64,000 nucleotides of DNA from Mermis nigrescens. Its lineage: Eukaryota; Nematoda; Enoplea; Mermithida; Mermithidae. The stretch lies in NCBI GenBank assembly GCA_036768485.1, contig JAVLUZ010000721.1:83501-147500 (forward strand). The letters run 5' to 3'. A model generated the notes under the pieces. It searched no databases and was not told where the DNA came from. It saw nothing but the letters and a program-made list of their open reading frames with translations. Of this stretch, positions 1 to 12,900 are shown piece after piece (positions within the stretch are counted from its first letter, which is position 1; every line of letters starts with the position of its first letter). Both the position numbers and the translations under genes were made by a program.

Positions 1-1056
1 AAACGACTTACCTCAAACTGTATCTACTGATGTTTCTTGTGTATTGTACGCTGATGACATTAAAATCTATAAGGAAGTAACTTCTGTTGCCGATGCCCAA
101 ATTATTCAATTTGCACCAAATGAAATTATAAGCTGGTCTTTTACTTGGAAATTAGAACTTTCTGCACACAAATGTGTTATTCTCCATTTTGGTCAAAGTA
201 ATCCTGGTTTTAATTACACTTTAAATGGAGTAAATTTAGAGAGCAGTATTTCTTGTTGCGATTTAGGAGTGTTAATATCAGCTGATGGTAAATTTTCATC
301 ATATATCAATCAACTTGTTAAAATTAAAAATGCGTATCATAAAACTTGACAGCTTTTAAAAATTTTCGAGTCAAAAAATGTAAAATTATTGGTTAAAGCT
401 TTTACGACTTACGTTCGACCAACACTCGAATATTGTGTCTGTCATTTGGTCTCCTCATTTTATTCAAGGTATAAATTTAATAGAGAAAGTTCAAAAACAT
501 TTTACTAAAAGAATATGTTATAACAAGATAGCTTCTTATTCCGAAAGAATAAACTTTTTAAATCTGGAGTCACTTGAAGCCAGACGTTTACAAATTGACT
601 TATTTCAAAGCTATAAATTCATGAACTATCCGCACACTCGAAATTTTGACGGAATATTTTCCAAAAGTCTTGACCCTTTCAATCAGTCAAATAATTTATA
701 CATTAACTATTCTCGTACTGATGTCAGAAAATTTTGGTTTGGAAATCGTGAATCATTTTTGTGGAACATGTTACCACGGATTGTCAAACAAGCAAAGAAC
801 CTAACTCAATTTGAGAAACTACTTGCAGAAAACTTTAACTTTAAGTCTCACTGTCGGGGGCTGATTCACACGGCATAAATAATGCCCTTCTCCCCTGTTA
901 CATTTTGCGATCAGCATAATTTTTAACTCTTTATTTTTTTGTGTTTATATTTATGCTTCATTTTATTTGCGTCCGCCATTTCAAGTCGTTTATTATCTAC
1001 TTGTTTTAGCTGCTTTCGTTTTATGTGACAAATAAAACTTACTTACTTACTTACCA
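1..1056 (+). pseudogene. Degenerate non-LTR retrotransposon: 3' end of reverse transcriptase ORF plus tail
   Basis: An open frame from the window edge reads through NDLP, then VLYADDIKIYK. YADD is the catalytic motif of LINE-type reverse transcriptases. The frame continues through the thumb-like region typical of CR1/Jockey-group elements (RPTLEYC, then in another frame SVIWSP, LIEKVQKHFTKR). Damage is visible: a TGA at 347-349 and a frameshift near 425-440 between the TLEYC and VIWSP halves. The rest is open to a TAA at 876-878. After about 150 bp of 3' UTR comes AATAAA at 1031, followed directly by four ACTT repeats (about 1037-1054), the short tandem tail many of these elements carry. The 5' part lies outside the window. 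RT identity is firm; the clade is inference. Confidence 0.85.
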
Positions 1057-1206
1057 ACTTCTAGTACACAATTATTTTTGCACTTTTTCTATGATGCGGA
1101 ACAACTATGAACACTTTTATTCAACAAAGTGCATTAAATCACTAAATTGATGAATTTAGCTGATTCAAGGGGTCACATACCCCTATGCCCCCTGGCTATG
1201 CCTTTG
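1057..1206 (+). repeat. 3' fragment of hAT-like family D
   Basis: Diverged copy of the right end of the family-D element seen complete at 62142-63609: same order of the ACACAATTATTTT block, the CATTCAACAAA block and a CCCCCTGGCTATGCCT terminus. It abuts the retrotransposon tail. Confidence 0.6.
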
Positions 1207-1683
1207 AATTTGACTTAAAGGAATAGATTGACTTATCATAGGATTAGCTATTCCTTGTGTGTTACGTGTTCCGTATAACCAATCCTGAGATATATTGTTC
1301 CATCCCTTAATCAGGAATAGCTTAGCTATCACGAGAATAAGTTTTATTACGAGAATAGCTATTCTCGGTGTAGGGCTCATTCCAGGAATAACTTATTACG
1401 CGTTCTGCCATACAACCCTTAGAAATTTCGGGGCAAATTATTTGAATTCTTCGAACCACACTCAGAATTTTCATGTGATTGGTCTTTATGCAGGTATTAT
1501 CCCAGCACGTCTCCACTAAATTGTATTATTCAACAGCGTTTCTTCTGCAAAAGTCATCGACATTAGTCATATTTGATAAGCTTGTGACGAATATGATAGC
1601 CACTTCTAACAAAAACGTGTATACTTAATTATATACCTATGCAAGTTTTATTCAAATTTGAAATTAGCATGACTGGTTGTGGC
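1207..1683. other. Unclassified spacer
   Basis: No gene seen. It contains an 18-bp perfect palindrome, CGAGAATAGCTATTCTCG, at 1350-1367 and several nearby GAATAG/CTATTC inversions, so it is probably a decayed foldback element. Confidence 0.4.
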
Positions 1684-1935
1684 CATACGTGGGCAGCAAG
1701 AAAATTCTGGGGGGTACAAGATTTTTCAAAGGTCAAAAAATGGCCTTAAAAATGGCTGGTATGGCGTAAAAAACACCATTTTTTGCCGATTTCTCATCAA
1801 GCACTATCCATTGGCAACAAAAAACGAAAACAAATTTTCAAAAATTGAATTCTGGGGGGGGGTATTTTGATTTCTGGGGGGTATTTTGGTTTCTCGGGGG
1901 ATGCATACCCCCACTAAACCCCACGCCCAGGTGTG
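1684..1935 (+). mobile_element. hAT-like MITE, family B
   Basis: About 250 bp, non-coding. The left end CATACGTGGGC and the right end GCCCAGGTGTG form an 11-bp imperfect TIR. Flanks GTTGTGGC and GTTGTGTT look like an eroded 8-bp duplication. The interior (AAAATGGCCTTAAAAATGG, CACTATCCATTGGCA) recurs in seven other copies in the window. Confidence 0.8.
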
Positions 1936-2037
1936 GTTGTGTTGACTGATTTGATTAGCTGATTACGAATATAATAAAGGTTTTCCATAGAAAGGCAGGT
2001 ACTAGTTTGAATATTTTGTTTTTAATTTTTGGATAAA

Positions 2038-2262
2038 AATTGCTCCGCAATTTGTTCCCATTTATAATTCAGGCTTAGCCCATGCGCTGGCACCAAGGTG
2101 GATGCACATAACTAAGCCGGAGCAAAGAAAATGGTCATGAATAAGCAAGGACTGATGTTACCAATTGCTTAGGCTTAGTTATGAGATTCACATTGGTGCC
2201 AGCACATGGGCTAAGCCTGAGATAAATGGGCGAAGATTGAGGAGCGAGCAAAGCAATTTTAC
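2038..2262. repeat. Foldback element with roughly 80-bp arms
   Basis: The left arm (TTGCTCCGCAA through CATAACTAAGCC, about 2039-2117) returns as its reverse complement in the right arm (GGCTTAGTTATG through GAGCGAGCAAAGCAAT, about 2172-2258), leaving a loop of about 50 bp. The block AGCCCATG-CTGGCACCAA appears once more, in part, at 2286-2304. Confidence 0.7.
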
Positions 2263-2341
2263 CCATTTGTGCCTTATAGGCGTAGCCCATGTCTGGCACC
2301 AATCCGAAGCCTCAAGCAATGATTAAGTGAGGGGTTGGGTT

Positions 2342-3105
2342 CACGGTTTTTTTTTGTACTCGGCAAAGATTTTTCCCGATGTGCAAGAGACTTTTCGGGA
2401 CCGTCTTTGTACATGTACAAAGATTTTTGGGAAGCCAAAAATTGCAAAAAAGGTCTAAAAATTCGGAAAAATTTCGGCGCTTCGCGCCGAAATGAGTAAT
2501 TGTGTGTTCTATATATCTTTATAATGGCAGAAATTGCATTTCAAAAGTAAAAATGTCAAATTTTTCGGCGCTTCGCGCCGTTTTAAGACGATTCTTAGTG
2601 ATTTTTGCCCTTAGAGACCCAGAAATTAGCTAAAACACACTACGAAAAGTCGAAGAACTCTGTTTTACCACACTAAAATCGCTGCTGTACCATATTATAG
2701 TACCCAAAAATTTTGTGTATACAAAATGTGCAAAGATTTTTAGGAAGACAAAAACTGTAAAAAGATGTAAAATTCCCACAATTTTCGGCGCTTCGCTCCG
2801 AACTGATAAATTATTTGTCCTAAATATCTTTAAAATGACAGAATTTGCATTAAGAATGGAAAAAATGTCAGCATTTTTCGGCGCTTCGCGCCGTTTTCAG
2901 AATAATTTTTAGTAATTCTTGGCGTCAGAAACCTAGAAATTAGCTAAAATTCACTACCAAAGATCGAAAACCCTGTTTTACCACACTAAAATCGCTACTG
3001 TACTATATTATAGTACACAAAAATTTGCATGTACAAAATGTACAAAGACTTTTGGGGACCATCTTTGTACATGTACAAACGGACCTTGTACAAAAAAAAA
3101 CACTG
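2342..3105. mobile_element. hAT-like element, family A, dimeric copy
   Basis: It begins CACGGTTTTTTTTTGTAC, ends GTACAAAAAAAAACACTG, and lies between exact 8-bp duplications GTTGGGTT (2334-2341 and 3106-3113). The interior is two successive versions of one unit, with three exact GGCGCTTCGCGCC hairpins (2476, 2567, 2880), one variant near 2787, and repeated TTTGTACATGTACAAAG palindromes. No ORF. Confidence 0.8.
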
Positions 3106-3118
3106 GTTGGGTTACCAG

Positions 3119-3272
3119 CATACATGGGCATGGGGGAGGGAGTTTGTACCTCCGAGAAGTTGAAACCTCTCAGATTACTGTAAATCCCCAGAATTCTATT
3201 TTTTAGTAAGATTTTTTGGCGATTTTACCCATCCTGACCCCCTCCCCAGAATTTTATTGCTGCCCATGTATG
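3119..3272. mobile_element. hAT-like MITE, family G
   Basis: A 154-bp element with a 12-bp perfect TIR (CATACATGGGCA / TGCCCATGTATG) and an exact 8-bp duplication GTTACCAG at 3111-3118 and 3273-3280. Its left duplication overlaps the right duplication of the neighbouring family-A copy. Confidence 0.85.
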
Positions 3273-3622
3273 GTTACCAGCAAGAAAAGCCAATTGAGTC
3301 AGCGGTTTAGAATACATGTGTCAGCAGTTCAGAATGGGTATGTCGGCAGTTTGGATGAGTGTCAGCAATTATGATGAGTTTTTCAGAAATTTAGTCGAAT
3401 GTGGATTAATTTGCATAAATAATTAGATGTACGCGTTTTACTTAAAAATGACTCATATTCGTCATCGGTGTATCAAATATTACTATAATTGATGACTTGT
3501 AGAACAACTTTGTTCAAGGATACGTTTTTCCGAAGGTGGAGACATGCTAGGATAATACCCTTTATGCGTATAAACTGATGAAATCGTTTAGTCTTGCCAT
3601 CAGTGTCTGCCTATTGCCTCAC
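3273..3622 (+). other. Presumed 5' flank/leader of ASNSD1
   Basis: No repeat or ORF recognised. An ATG at 3578 is in frame with the gene 15 codons upstream, but the family begins Met-Cys-Gly-Ile-Cys, so 3623 is preferred as start. No convincing TATA box. Confidence 0.35.
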
Positions 3623-3909
3623 ATGTGCGGTATTTGCTGCATAATATTTGCAAATGAAGTTGATGATGATTGCGAGTTTCGGCTGCATTCTTTTGGCTAC
3701 GTTTCTACAATAGGAAGGCGCGGCCCTGATTATTTTTCATGCTTAAAGATTTTCCGCGACCATAATGTCACGAGACCTGCTTTGTTTTGCATGTCAAGTG
3801 TTCTGACGATGCGAACAAAGCAGATGACAATTCAGCCATCAAATGGTGAATCATCCGGTGATGTCCTGATGTACAATGGTGAAATATTTCATGGATTGAA
3901 GCAGCCTCG
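3623..3909 (+). CDS. ASNSD1: ASNSD1 coding exon 1 (glutaminase domain start)
   Basis: Encodes MCGICC through [11 protein letters not shown] plus two bases of an Arg codon. RRGPD and NGEIF are class-II amidotransferase signatures. The donor CTCG|GTTGGT at 3910 leaves phase 2, matching exon 2; a neighbouring GT at 3914 does not fit that phase. The usual LRG motif before TIQP is replaced by MRTKQM. Confidence 0.88.
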
Positions 3910-6900
3910 GTTGGTATTATCCTCTTGTGGATTACTTTAGGAGAACAATATTCTAGTCAGCTAAAAATGGGATCAGTGATGGATTTTGGATTTTTGTAAG
4001 GGGGATACGGTATATACATCAACTATGTCCAAGACAATCAAAAAATACCCCCAATAATTCGATGTTTACGTGTGAAATGACATTTTTTGCTCTTTACATT
4101 GTCTCTATTTAAGTGAGCTTCCTGAAGGGTTGGAAGTTAGTTAAGTTAGTTTCCTCGAGGTTTTTTCCAAGAAAAAGATTTAATTTTCGACAGTTTTATG
4201 CAGAAAAACAAAGTCCCTGAAAATAAGGTAAATTTAGATAAAGTACAAGGACGTTTGGAAATAATGCTTTACCTAAATTAATTTTTTTAATAAATGGAAT
4301 AAAACATGCTGAAATGAGTTTTTATACTCCAGAATTCGCTTTAGCAGTAATGAAAACGTTTCTTGCTAAAATAGTCCATTTCTTTTCACCATAGGTGCAT
4401 AGCATGGTCGATCTGGGGGAGAGTCACCCAGTCTCGGGTGAGGAAATCAAACATTAAGCATTTGTGGGCCTTCAAAACTGGTATAAGCGCTAAAATAGCA
4501 TGAAAACTACGTTATTACGTACACAGCTTCTGATCAATTTGAAGCACCTATGAAGAAAGCACCACTTGCATGTCTGCTTCCAACCCTCCAGGAAACTAAA
4601 TAAATGCCATTAATAGGCAGTAGCATAGTCGACCCTCTGAAATGAGCTGGGGAAAAAATTTTGAAGTTGCGTAGTTTCCCAAGGTCCAGAGTTGAGGGAG
4701 GGGTGAAATCCCAGAATGGGGAACCAGTAAATTAAGTGGCGTATTCTTATTAGCCGACACTATTTTTTGTATGTGCTTCTTTGTGCATACAGGCACGTAG
4801 TTGGCCGTCCTATTTTGGGGGCGACCAACACCAATTTTGGGGGACTAAGCCCAAAAAGGCCAAAATGGCACAAAATAACGTTTAAAAATCCTGCTTTTCC
4901 GATTTTCCTGAATTTTGGGGGGTCTTGACTCCCCATTCCCCTCAGAGCTATGTGCCTGTGTGCATATACAAAGATCTGCAAAAAAGTCTTTGAATTAGCG
5001 GACAAATTTTGTAGATATATAAATATATTATTGAATATACACATGTTTGCATACTACCAGTGTGTGACCCGCGACCCGCATGCAGTCCTGAATGTGATAA
5101 TTCTGCCTGAATTTACTTGATGATATTAGTTCGGCCGTGAAGCGCCGAAATTTTCATGAGCTCTTAATAGAATTTAGACATAAAACTAGACTGAGAAAGA
5201 TAAAACCATGTGAACTCCAAAATCAGAAATATTACAGAAATTGTACTATGCCGTTTAAAGCTTGTGATATGCAACACTGCGCTTATAAATCTAATGTACC
5301 ATAAAGATAACTTAGTCAATTTTATCATTGAACGGCAAAAAAGTGCAAAAATAATTAATAGTATGTACTTATTTTTGCATGAAATTTTTAAAAAAACAGT
5401 AGGAATTGATACAAAAGATATTTGAATCTGCATAAAGATGCCTATATTATACAAAGATTGATTTTGGAGTGTTTGATGCCCCTTGAAGCTAAATACAGTG
5501 TAATACATCTAGACAATGGGTTCAACCCGGTTCACCTGAAGGCCACTCGGTATCACCTGGGAAGATCGCGAGTATTACCTGAATTTTTCTGTTAAAAAAA
5601 AAGATAAACTCAGCAAAAATCAATGGTCAAGTACAAAAACATGTAAATAGATCATTTAGACACTAGTTCAATCAGTCATCAGACCAGTCAATCAACCAAC
5701 CAGGTAACATTCCAACCAACCAACCAACCAACCGACTAATTGGCCAACCAACTAACCAACTGACCAACAAAACAACCAACCAACCAACCAAATAACCAAC
5801 CAACCAACTAATCAACCAACCAACCAACCAACAGGTCACCAAACAACCAACAGGTCAACCAACCAACCAATTAACTGCCCAACCAACCAACCAAACAACT
5901 AACTAACCCACTGGCCAACCAACTAACCAACAGGCCAACCAACTGGCCGACTAACCAATCAATCAGCCAACCAAGGAACTTGCCAACCAACCAACCAACC
6001 AACTGGCCAACCAAGCAAGCAACCAATTAAGTAACTAGCTGGCCATCCAACCAAGCCAGCAAAAAACAGGCCAACTAGCCATTTAACTAGCCAAGCAACA
6101 ATTAACCAACCGGCCAACCAAACAGCCAACCGGCCAACCAACAAACCAACTAAGTGGCCAACCAACCATTTAAGTAGCCAACCAACTAATCAACCAACAG
6201 ACCAATCAGCCAACCGGCCAACCAAACAACCAACTAGATACGCAATCAATCAACCAACCAGCTGACCGACCAACTAAGAGGACCAACCAACCAGCCAACC
6301 AACCAATTAACTAGGCAACCAACCTGCCAACCGACCAACCAACTAGCCAACCAACCAATCAAACAGCTAACCAACCGGCTAGCCGACTAGTCAACCAAAT
6401 AACCAACCAACCAACTGACTGGCCAACCAGCTAACTAAACAACCAACTAACAACCAACCTATCAAATGGCCAACCAAACAACAAAACAATAGGCCAATCA
6501 ACCAACCAACTAGCCCATTAAACAACTAACTGGCCAACCAACCACCCAACCAAACTGCTCAAACAACTATCTGGTCGGATCTAGTATACAATTTACCCAC
6601 CACCGTTTTTTGTGTAGTGTGTAATATGTAATGTGTTATGTGTAATGTGTATTGCGTAATGTGTCATGTGTAGTGTGTAATGTGTAAAGTGTACATATTA
6701 CACATTATACATTACACATGACACATTACAATACATTATGGATCGGCTAAAAAACGCTGGTGGGTAAATTGTATACTAGATCCATCTGGTCAACCAGCCA
6801 ATTAGCCAATCAATGCATAACTGACCGATCAACTAACTCACAAACCAACCACTCAGCCAATGAACGAACTAACCAAACAGTCTGCTGATTAAATGACAAG

Positions 6901-9900
6901 CCAACCCATTTAATGACCAACCGACCGAATGACAAAACATCAGATCAACCAACCATCTAACCGACCAATAACCAGCCATCCAGCCAACAAACCAGCCAGT
7001 CAATCAATCAATCAGTCAACCATTAAACCAATCAATCAACCAACCAAGCAACCGATCAATCATTTAATCAACCGACCAGCCAACTGACGAACCAACCACT
7101 CAACCATTCATTCTTAAAATTTTTCCCGACTTTTCAGCTAAAAAGCTACACATGTTTTTGACGTTTTACAGCGTAAAAATACTAAAATTTACGGCGCTTG
7201 GCGCCATTTATTTAAAAACTCACCTTTTGCCTATTTCAGTTTTTGATAAATTAAATTTTTCAGCAAATAAAATTTTTGACATTTTTATTACAAAAAGGTG
7301 CAAAATCGAGCGCAAAAGTATATAAATGTCGAAATTTTTCGGCGCTTCGCGCCAGATGCTATTTCAGCATACTTTTATTCTATTTTCATTTCATGTATAA
7401 CTTTCAAAAATTTTCGACGCTACGCATCAAACGCTACAAATACGGGAAACCAAGCAGTAATTCAAGCTTCTAAACGTCCTTCCGCCAGAAATATCACGAA
7501 TTTTCCGGCACTTCTCGCTGAATTTTTACTGATGTCAACGAAATTTAATGATTTTTTCGCACAAAATTGTCGAAAACTTTAAAAAATTTTCGAAGAAACG
7601 TTGTGCCAAAATCGATTTCAAACGAAAGTAGATGGTCTCAAAACGCTGAAAAAACGCCAGTCCGCACGTGAAGGTCCTAAATTATTTGTCAATAAAAAGT
7701 CCCTAAAATCAACTTGAAAATGGTAAAAATATCAAAATATTTCATTAACTATTCTGTATTTTTTATCTTTGGAAACCTATATATAAATTGAAAGACTTTG
7801 GAGACCGTCTTTGCATTTGAACAAAGGGACCTTGTATAAAAACACTGGACAAAGGCATGTCAATCGGTGCAGGTGTCAGGGCGTAAAGTCCGCTGCTACT
7901 GAGGCTGGCATTTGAGACTGAAGTCAAACATTGATTAAACTTAATTTCTACATTTCTCTTCTTTAGAAATGTGTCAAAGTGAGCTTCATAAAAACGCCCA
8001 CTTTGCGCCAGATATTAATTGCTGCATAGCTTATATTTGTAAACCTGCAAAAGTGAGCTTTCCGGCGCTTCGCGCAAACTATAAATTGCAGTATTGCTCT
8101 TTAAAAAGTTGCAAAATTTAGGTAAAAGGATAAAACTCGAAAATTTTCGGCGCTTCGCGCCGAGCATAATTACTGGATTGTTTATATCCAGAAACCTGCA
8201 AATTTGACTTTAAAAAGATAAAAATGTAGAAATGTTCTGGCGCTTCGCGCCGAATATAATTCGAGCACTCTCTATTAAGAAAGCTTCAAAATTCAGCTTG
8301 AGGAGATCAAAACATTAAAAATTTTTCGCCTGTTTTATAATGTTTGTCTTCAAAGGCTGCAAAATTGAGTTAAAAAGAGTAAAAATGCTAAAAAAATTTC
8401 GAATCACAAATTTTAAATTTTTTTAAATATTTTCATTCGCCATTATATGGAGCTCGTCGACAGACGTTTAGTCGAATACATTTTTGTACTAGGTTAAAGT
8501 TTTACAGCTGGCGCAAAGTTTCAGAGGACAAAGATCCAAATACCAGAATTTAGTCTTTCTCTTATCAACCCTACATGCCTCAAAATTAAGTCGAAGGTGA
8601 TGGAAATGCTATAATTTTCCATTAATAATGCCGACGTTACTAATTTATTCATAGGTCCGTTTCGATAAATTCCTAAAATTGAGCCGAAATCGGAAATTAT
8701 CAACATTTCTGCTAGATTTAATATTCTCATTTCCCGTTTTGCATGAAAGAAGCAGTTACAAACCTAAGCGAAGTTTAAGGATGATTAAGGCTGCAAACTT
8801 TGTGGCGAGAATGGTAATAAGTTTTGGTACTGATCTTTGAAAAGCGATCATATTGAGCTTAAGAGGATAGGAGGTCAAGATTGTTTGGCGATTCGTGCCA
8901 GATGTAATGTTTAATAATGTTTTAAAAAATGAAAAGACCGAAATTTTCACGCACTATTTGGCAGCATTGTTTATTTGTAAAAAGGCTGCTTAATTGGACT
9001 TGTGTAAAGTACGAGTATAGGGTAGAAATTTTCTATAATAAGGTCAATTTTCTGCGTTGTCTAGTCCTTTAAAAATCTGTAAAATTGAGCTGAGGATGAT
9101 AAAAAGGACAAAAAAATTTCAAGAGGTGAACACTCTAAAAACTATAGTTGTAAACAATTAGTGTACTGACTGATGATGCTAAATGCGAATAAATCAAGAC
9201 TGATTAAACAAACGCAAATGATGCATGCAGACATGCAGAACGTTTCGAAAAAGTTATGAGGTAATATATTCCAAAACAACCCTTTTTCGAACCAGCAACC
9301 AACCACAATTTTCGGCCGCCGGTATCATCTGGAAGACCGGCCTTTGTCCAGGTATGCAGTGTATTAGCGATAATATGCGCGAAGCGCCGAAAATTTCTTG
9401 AAATCTCGTAAAAATACTTAAAAACGTTAAAATTATCATCGCTTTGCCCCAGAAAGTATTTAAACATTGTATAAAGATGGCTCCAAAAAATAAATGCACG
9501 AACCGAAATCGATTCTTGGCAAAAACCTGCATTTTTTGGGCATTTTTGGTGCCTTTTTTCTATTTTCGACCAAAAATTGGGGGTCATTGACCTCCTCCCT
9601 AAAAATGATCGGAAACCATACGTGTAACAATGGGCTTCGGGTAATTCCCACCCAAGGTTGCGCGTCCTCCCCACATCCCCTCCTCCATTTTTGGCGAAAA
9701 CTTGCGCTTTTTGGCTATCTCTAAGTGTTTTTGCCATATTTGGCCTAAAATCGGAACCGCTTACCCCCTCCCCTTCTAAAAATGGCTGAGAAACATAAAT
9801 GTGTCAGGGGTTTTTCTTTCATGCCCTGCACCCCTTCGAAGTCAGATTATTTTGACTACCCTCCCCCATTTTTGGCTGGCGAAAACTTGAGGTTTTTTCC

Positions 9901-12900
9901 GGCTATTTGTACGTGTTTTTACCATTTTTGGCCTAAAATTGGAGTCGATAACCCCCTCTTTCTAAAACTAGCGCCGAGGACACCCTCTCCCAAAATTTTG
10001 AGCCGTTACATGCGGCTGCGTATACTTATTTTCGAGCCATACACTATTCCGTTCAACTCTGTGTACCCCTCCCATAACTTTTGACTATGCGCGCGTATCG
10101 TCATTAATCCTCTATTAATTTAATTACTCATTAATAGTGACGGCTGCGACACGATTAGTTTGTTTAGCGCCTTGCAGTCTTGCTCGGAATCCGAAATTTT
10201 GAACCTCGTTTCTGGATTTATTGGCCCATTCGCATTTGTGTACTATAGGGTACGTTCTCTATATATTGAGCTACGCGCATACGTGTTCTTGGGGGGTTTG
10301 GGAGTCGACTCTTCCCCAATCGCTACTGACCCCCGCAAAATAGCTAGATTCTCGATTTTTCGTAAGAATTGTAAAAAGATGCCCTAATAAACGTTTTTAG
10401 CCCATTTTTGCCTCTAAAGTCTCAAATTTTTCGGCGCTTGGCGCCGTATACGCATTTTTTGACTATATTTTGTTAAACTTTCTCGATTTTTTCAACATGT
10501 TTTTCGAAATTTTTTATTATTTCTATATTCTAGAAAGAACGAGCATTGTTCGCAGCGTCTTAAAACAGCGTTTTTGACTTGAATCCATCGTTGTATGTAG
10601 CCCAAAAAAGGCATTTTTGAAAACTTTTTGACCCGACCCCTAGAATTTTCAGGCTGTAATGTGCTGAATGAATCACTAGTTGATAGGGATGCAACAAGTA
10701 CCCGAAGCCGAATTCGAATACTCGGGTACCCGAACAAAATTTAGGACTCGAACCCGAATAAACTGAACTTGACTACCCGAACCCGAACACGAATAAAATT
10801 ATTATAACTACCCGAACCCGAATGTTTATATATGGATTTTATTCGGTTTTACTCGTGTATTTTTAAGCTCTAAAATCCCACAATTGCATGTCAAAGATTC
10901 GAATATTTTCGGCTTTTTGCGCCGTTTTCACTTTGCTCGACCCTAAAACGCTGAATTTCATGTAGTTATCAAGTACACTTAAATGGCTATGTAATTAAGT
11001 GGTATATTTCAATCGATTCACGTGAATTTTTAATCTTTTTATTTCACAAAACGACTGCCAAATGATATCGTATAAAATGCTAAACACTGCTTCTTTGGTC
11101 GTAATTAAACTTGGTTTCTATCAAATTAAACTTCACGAATAACAGTTTTTCGGCAGCACACATTCCCATAGGAGACATTTGGGGGTGTTACCCCCCCCTT
11201 CAGGGTCCAAGACTCAAGTCACTATCAGACTATATTTAGTGAAAACCTTTTGAATTTTTTGAGCGTAGATTCTACTATGGAAAAAGTGCACTTAACTATT
11301 AGAATTTCATGAAGTGATACAGTATTTTGGAATGAAAGCAAGAGTAGACAAACTATTTCTATAAAACATGCATGTAACAGCTCAAAATTTTGGAACAGGA
11401 TGTCCTCGGTATACATGTAAGGGCTGGAAATTTCGAGTGGGGGTCCGTGGCCATTTTTAGAAGAAGGGAGGAGATTTGCGACTCCAATATCAGGCCAAAA
11501 TGGCAAAAACACCGGAGAATTGCCAAAAAACGCAATTTTTCGCCAAAAAAAATGGTGGAGGAAGGTAAAAAATTTTCTGACTCAGAAGGGGGTGCGGGGC
11601 CTAAAAGCGTTGGTGGGGAATCGCCCAAACAACCTGTTACGTTTATGTCCCTCGGTCGTTTTTAGGGGGGGGAGTAAGCGGCTCCGATTTTCGGCCAAAA
11701 GTGGCAAAACATCTAAAAATAGATAGAAAGCACAAGTTTTCCCCTAAAATGGGGGATGGTGGGTCAAAATTTTCTGACGTTGGGAAGTGTAGCGAGGACG
11801 TCCAGCATAGGTTGGGGAATTCCCCAAAGCACCCTGTTACATGTCTATTTTCCAGCCATTTAGGGGGAGAGGTAAATGACAAATTTTTTGGCCGAAAAGC
11901 GCAAAAAAGGCACTTAAAATGCCCAAAAAATGCGGGTATTCGCCAAAAATCGATTTCTGGGACAAAGTGATACTAATTTTAACCTTTTTTCAGTATTTTT
12001 CGGATATTTCATAAATTTTCGGTGCTTAGCGCAAAATATCACTAATATACTGTATTAAGCTTCAAAGGGTCATTAAATACTCCAAAATCAGTGTAATATA
12101 GACATCTTTATGCAGATTCAAATATCTTTTGTATCTATTTCTACTGTTTTTAAAAATTTTATGCAAAAATAAGTACTGTTCAATATTTTTGCACTTTTTT
12201 CCTTTCAATGATAAAATTGACTAATTTATCTCGATATTACGTTGGATTTATAAGCGCAGTGGTGCATATTACAAGCTTTAATCGGTATAGTTCAATTTCT
12301 GTAATATTTCTGATTTTGGAGTTCACGTGGTTTTATCTTTCTCAGTCTAGTTTTATGTCTAAATTCTATTAACCTTTTAGTGGCCAACGTTCCCAATCGG
12401 GAACATATTTTGAAAATTTTGTTGCAAAACAACTACCCATCTAATTTAAATGAGACTTGTTTTGGATGAGAAACAAGATGTTTGCCTATCCTGTGAGAGC
12501 AATTTCAAAACTTAATTATGCGTATGTGCTATGGTATACTGTCTTTAGTTAGACTAACATAGCGAAAGTTTATCATGTTTAGAAATTTGCATATTGTCAA
12601 TCGACATACAAAATATTTGAGCCAAACGTCATGCAGTCATGTTTGCAGAGGTTTTCTGATCATTTTGGTATGTTATTCATTCTTATTTAATTGTTCATCA
12701 GAAGTTATGGTCAAATTTATATTGATGTTCCCGTTTGGGAACGTTGGCTCCTAGGAGTGCAGAAATATTTAATTCCTGGAAAGAGAACAAAATATATGGG
12801 GCAGCATATGTGACCTCGGCTATGCTCTTTAGTGACCTCTCATGCATTCCTTCAATTTACTAGAGCTCTATAAGCATTCTGGTATGACTCCAATGCATAT

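Noticed and set aside
3578..3622. Upstream in-frame ATG for ASNSD1
   Set aside because: Would bury the Cys that must be at position 2 in class-II amidotransferases.
5959..6165. Trp/Leu/Val/Gly-rich membrane-like frame on the reverse strand
   Set aside because: Translation of the CCAA satellite.
9204..9737. 177-codon reverse frame
   Set aside because: Lies in family-L repeat; overlapping frames on both strands and no family resemblance.
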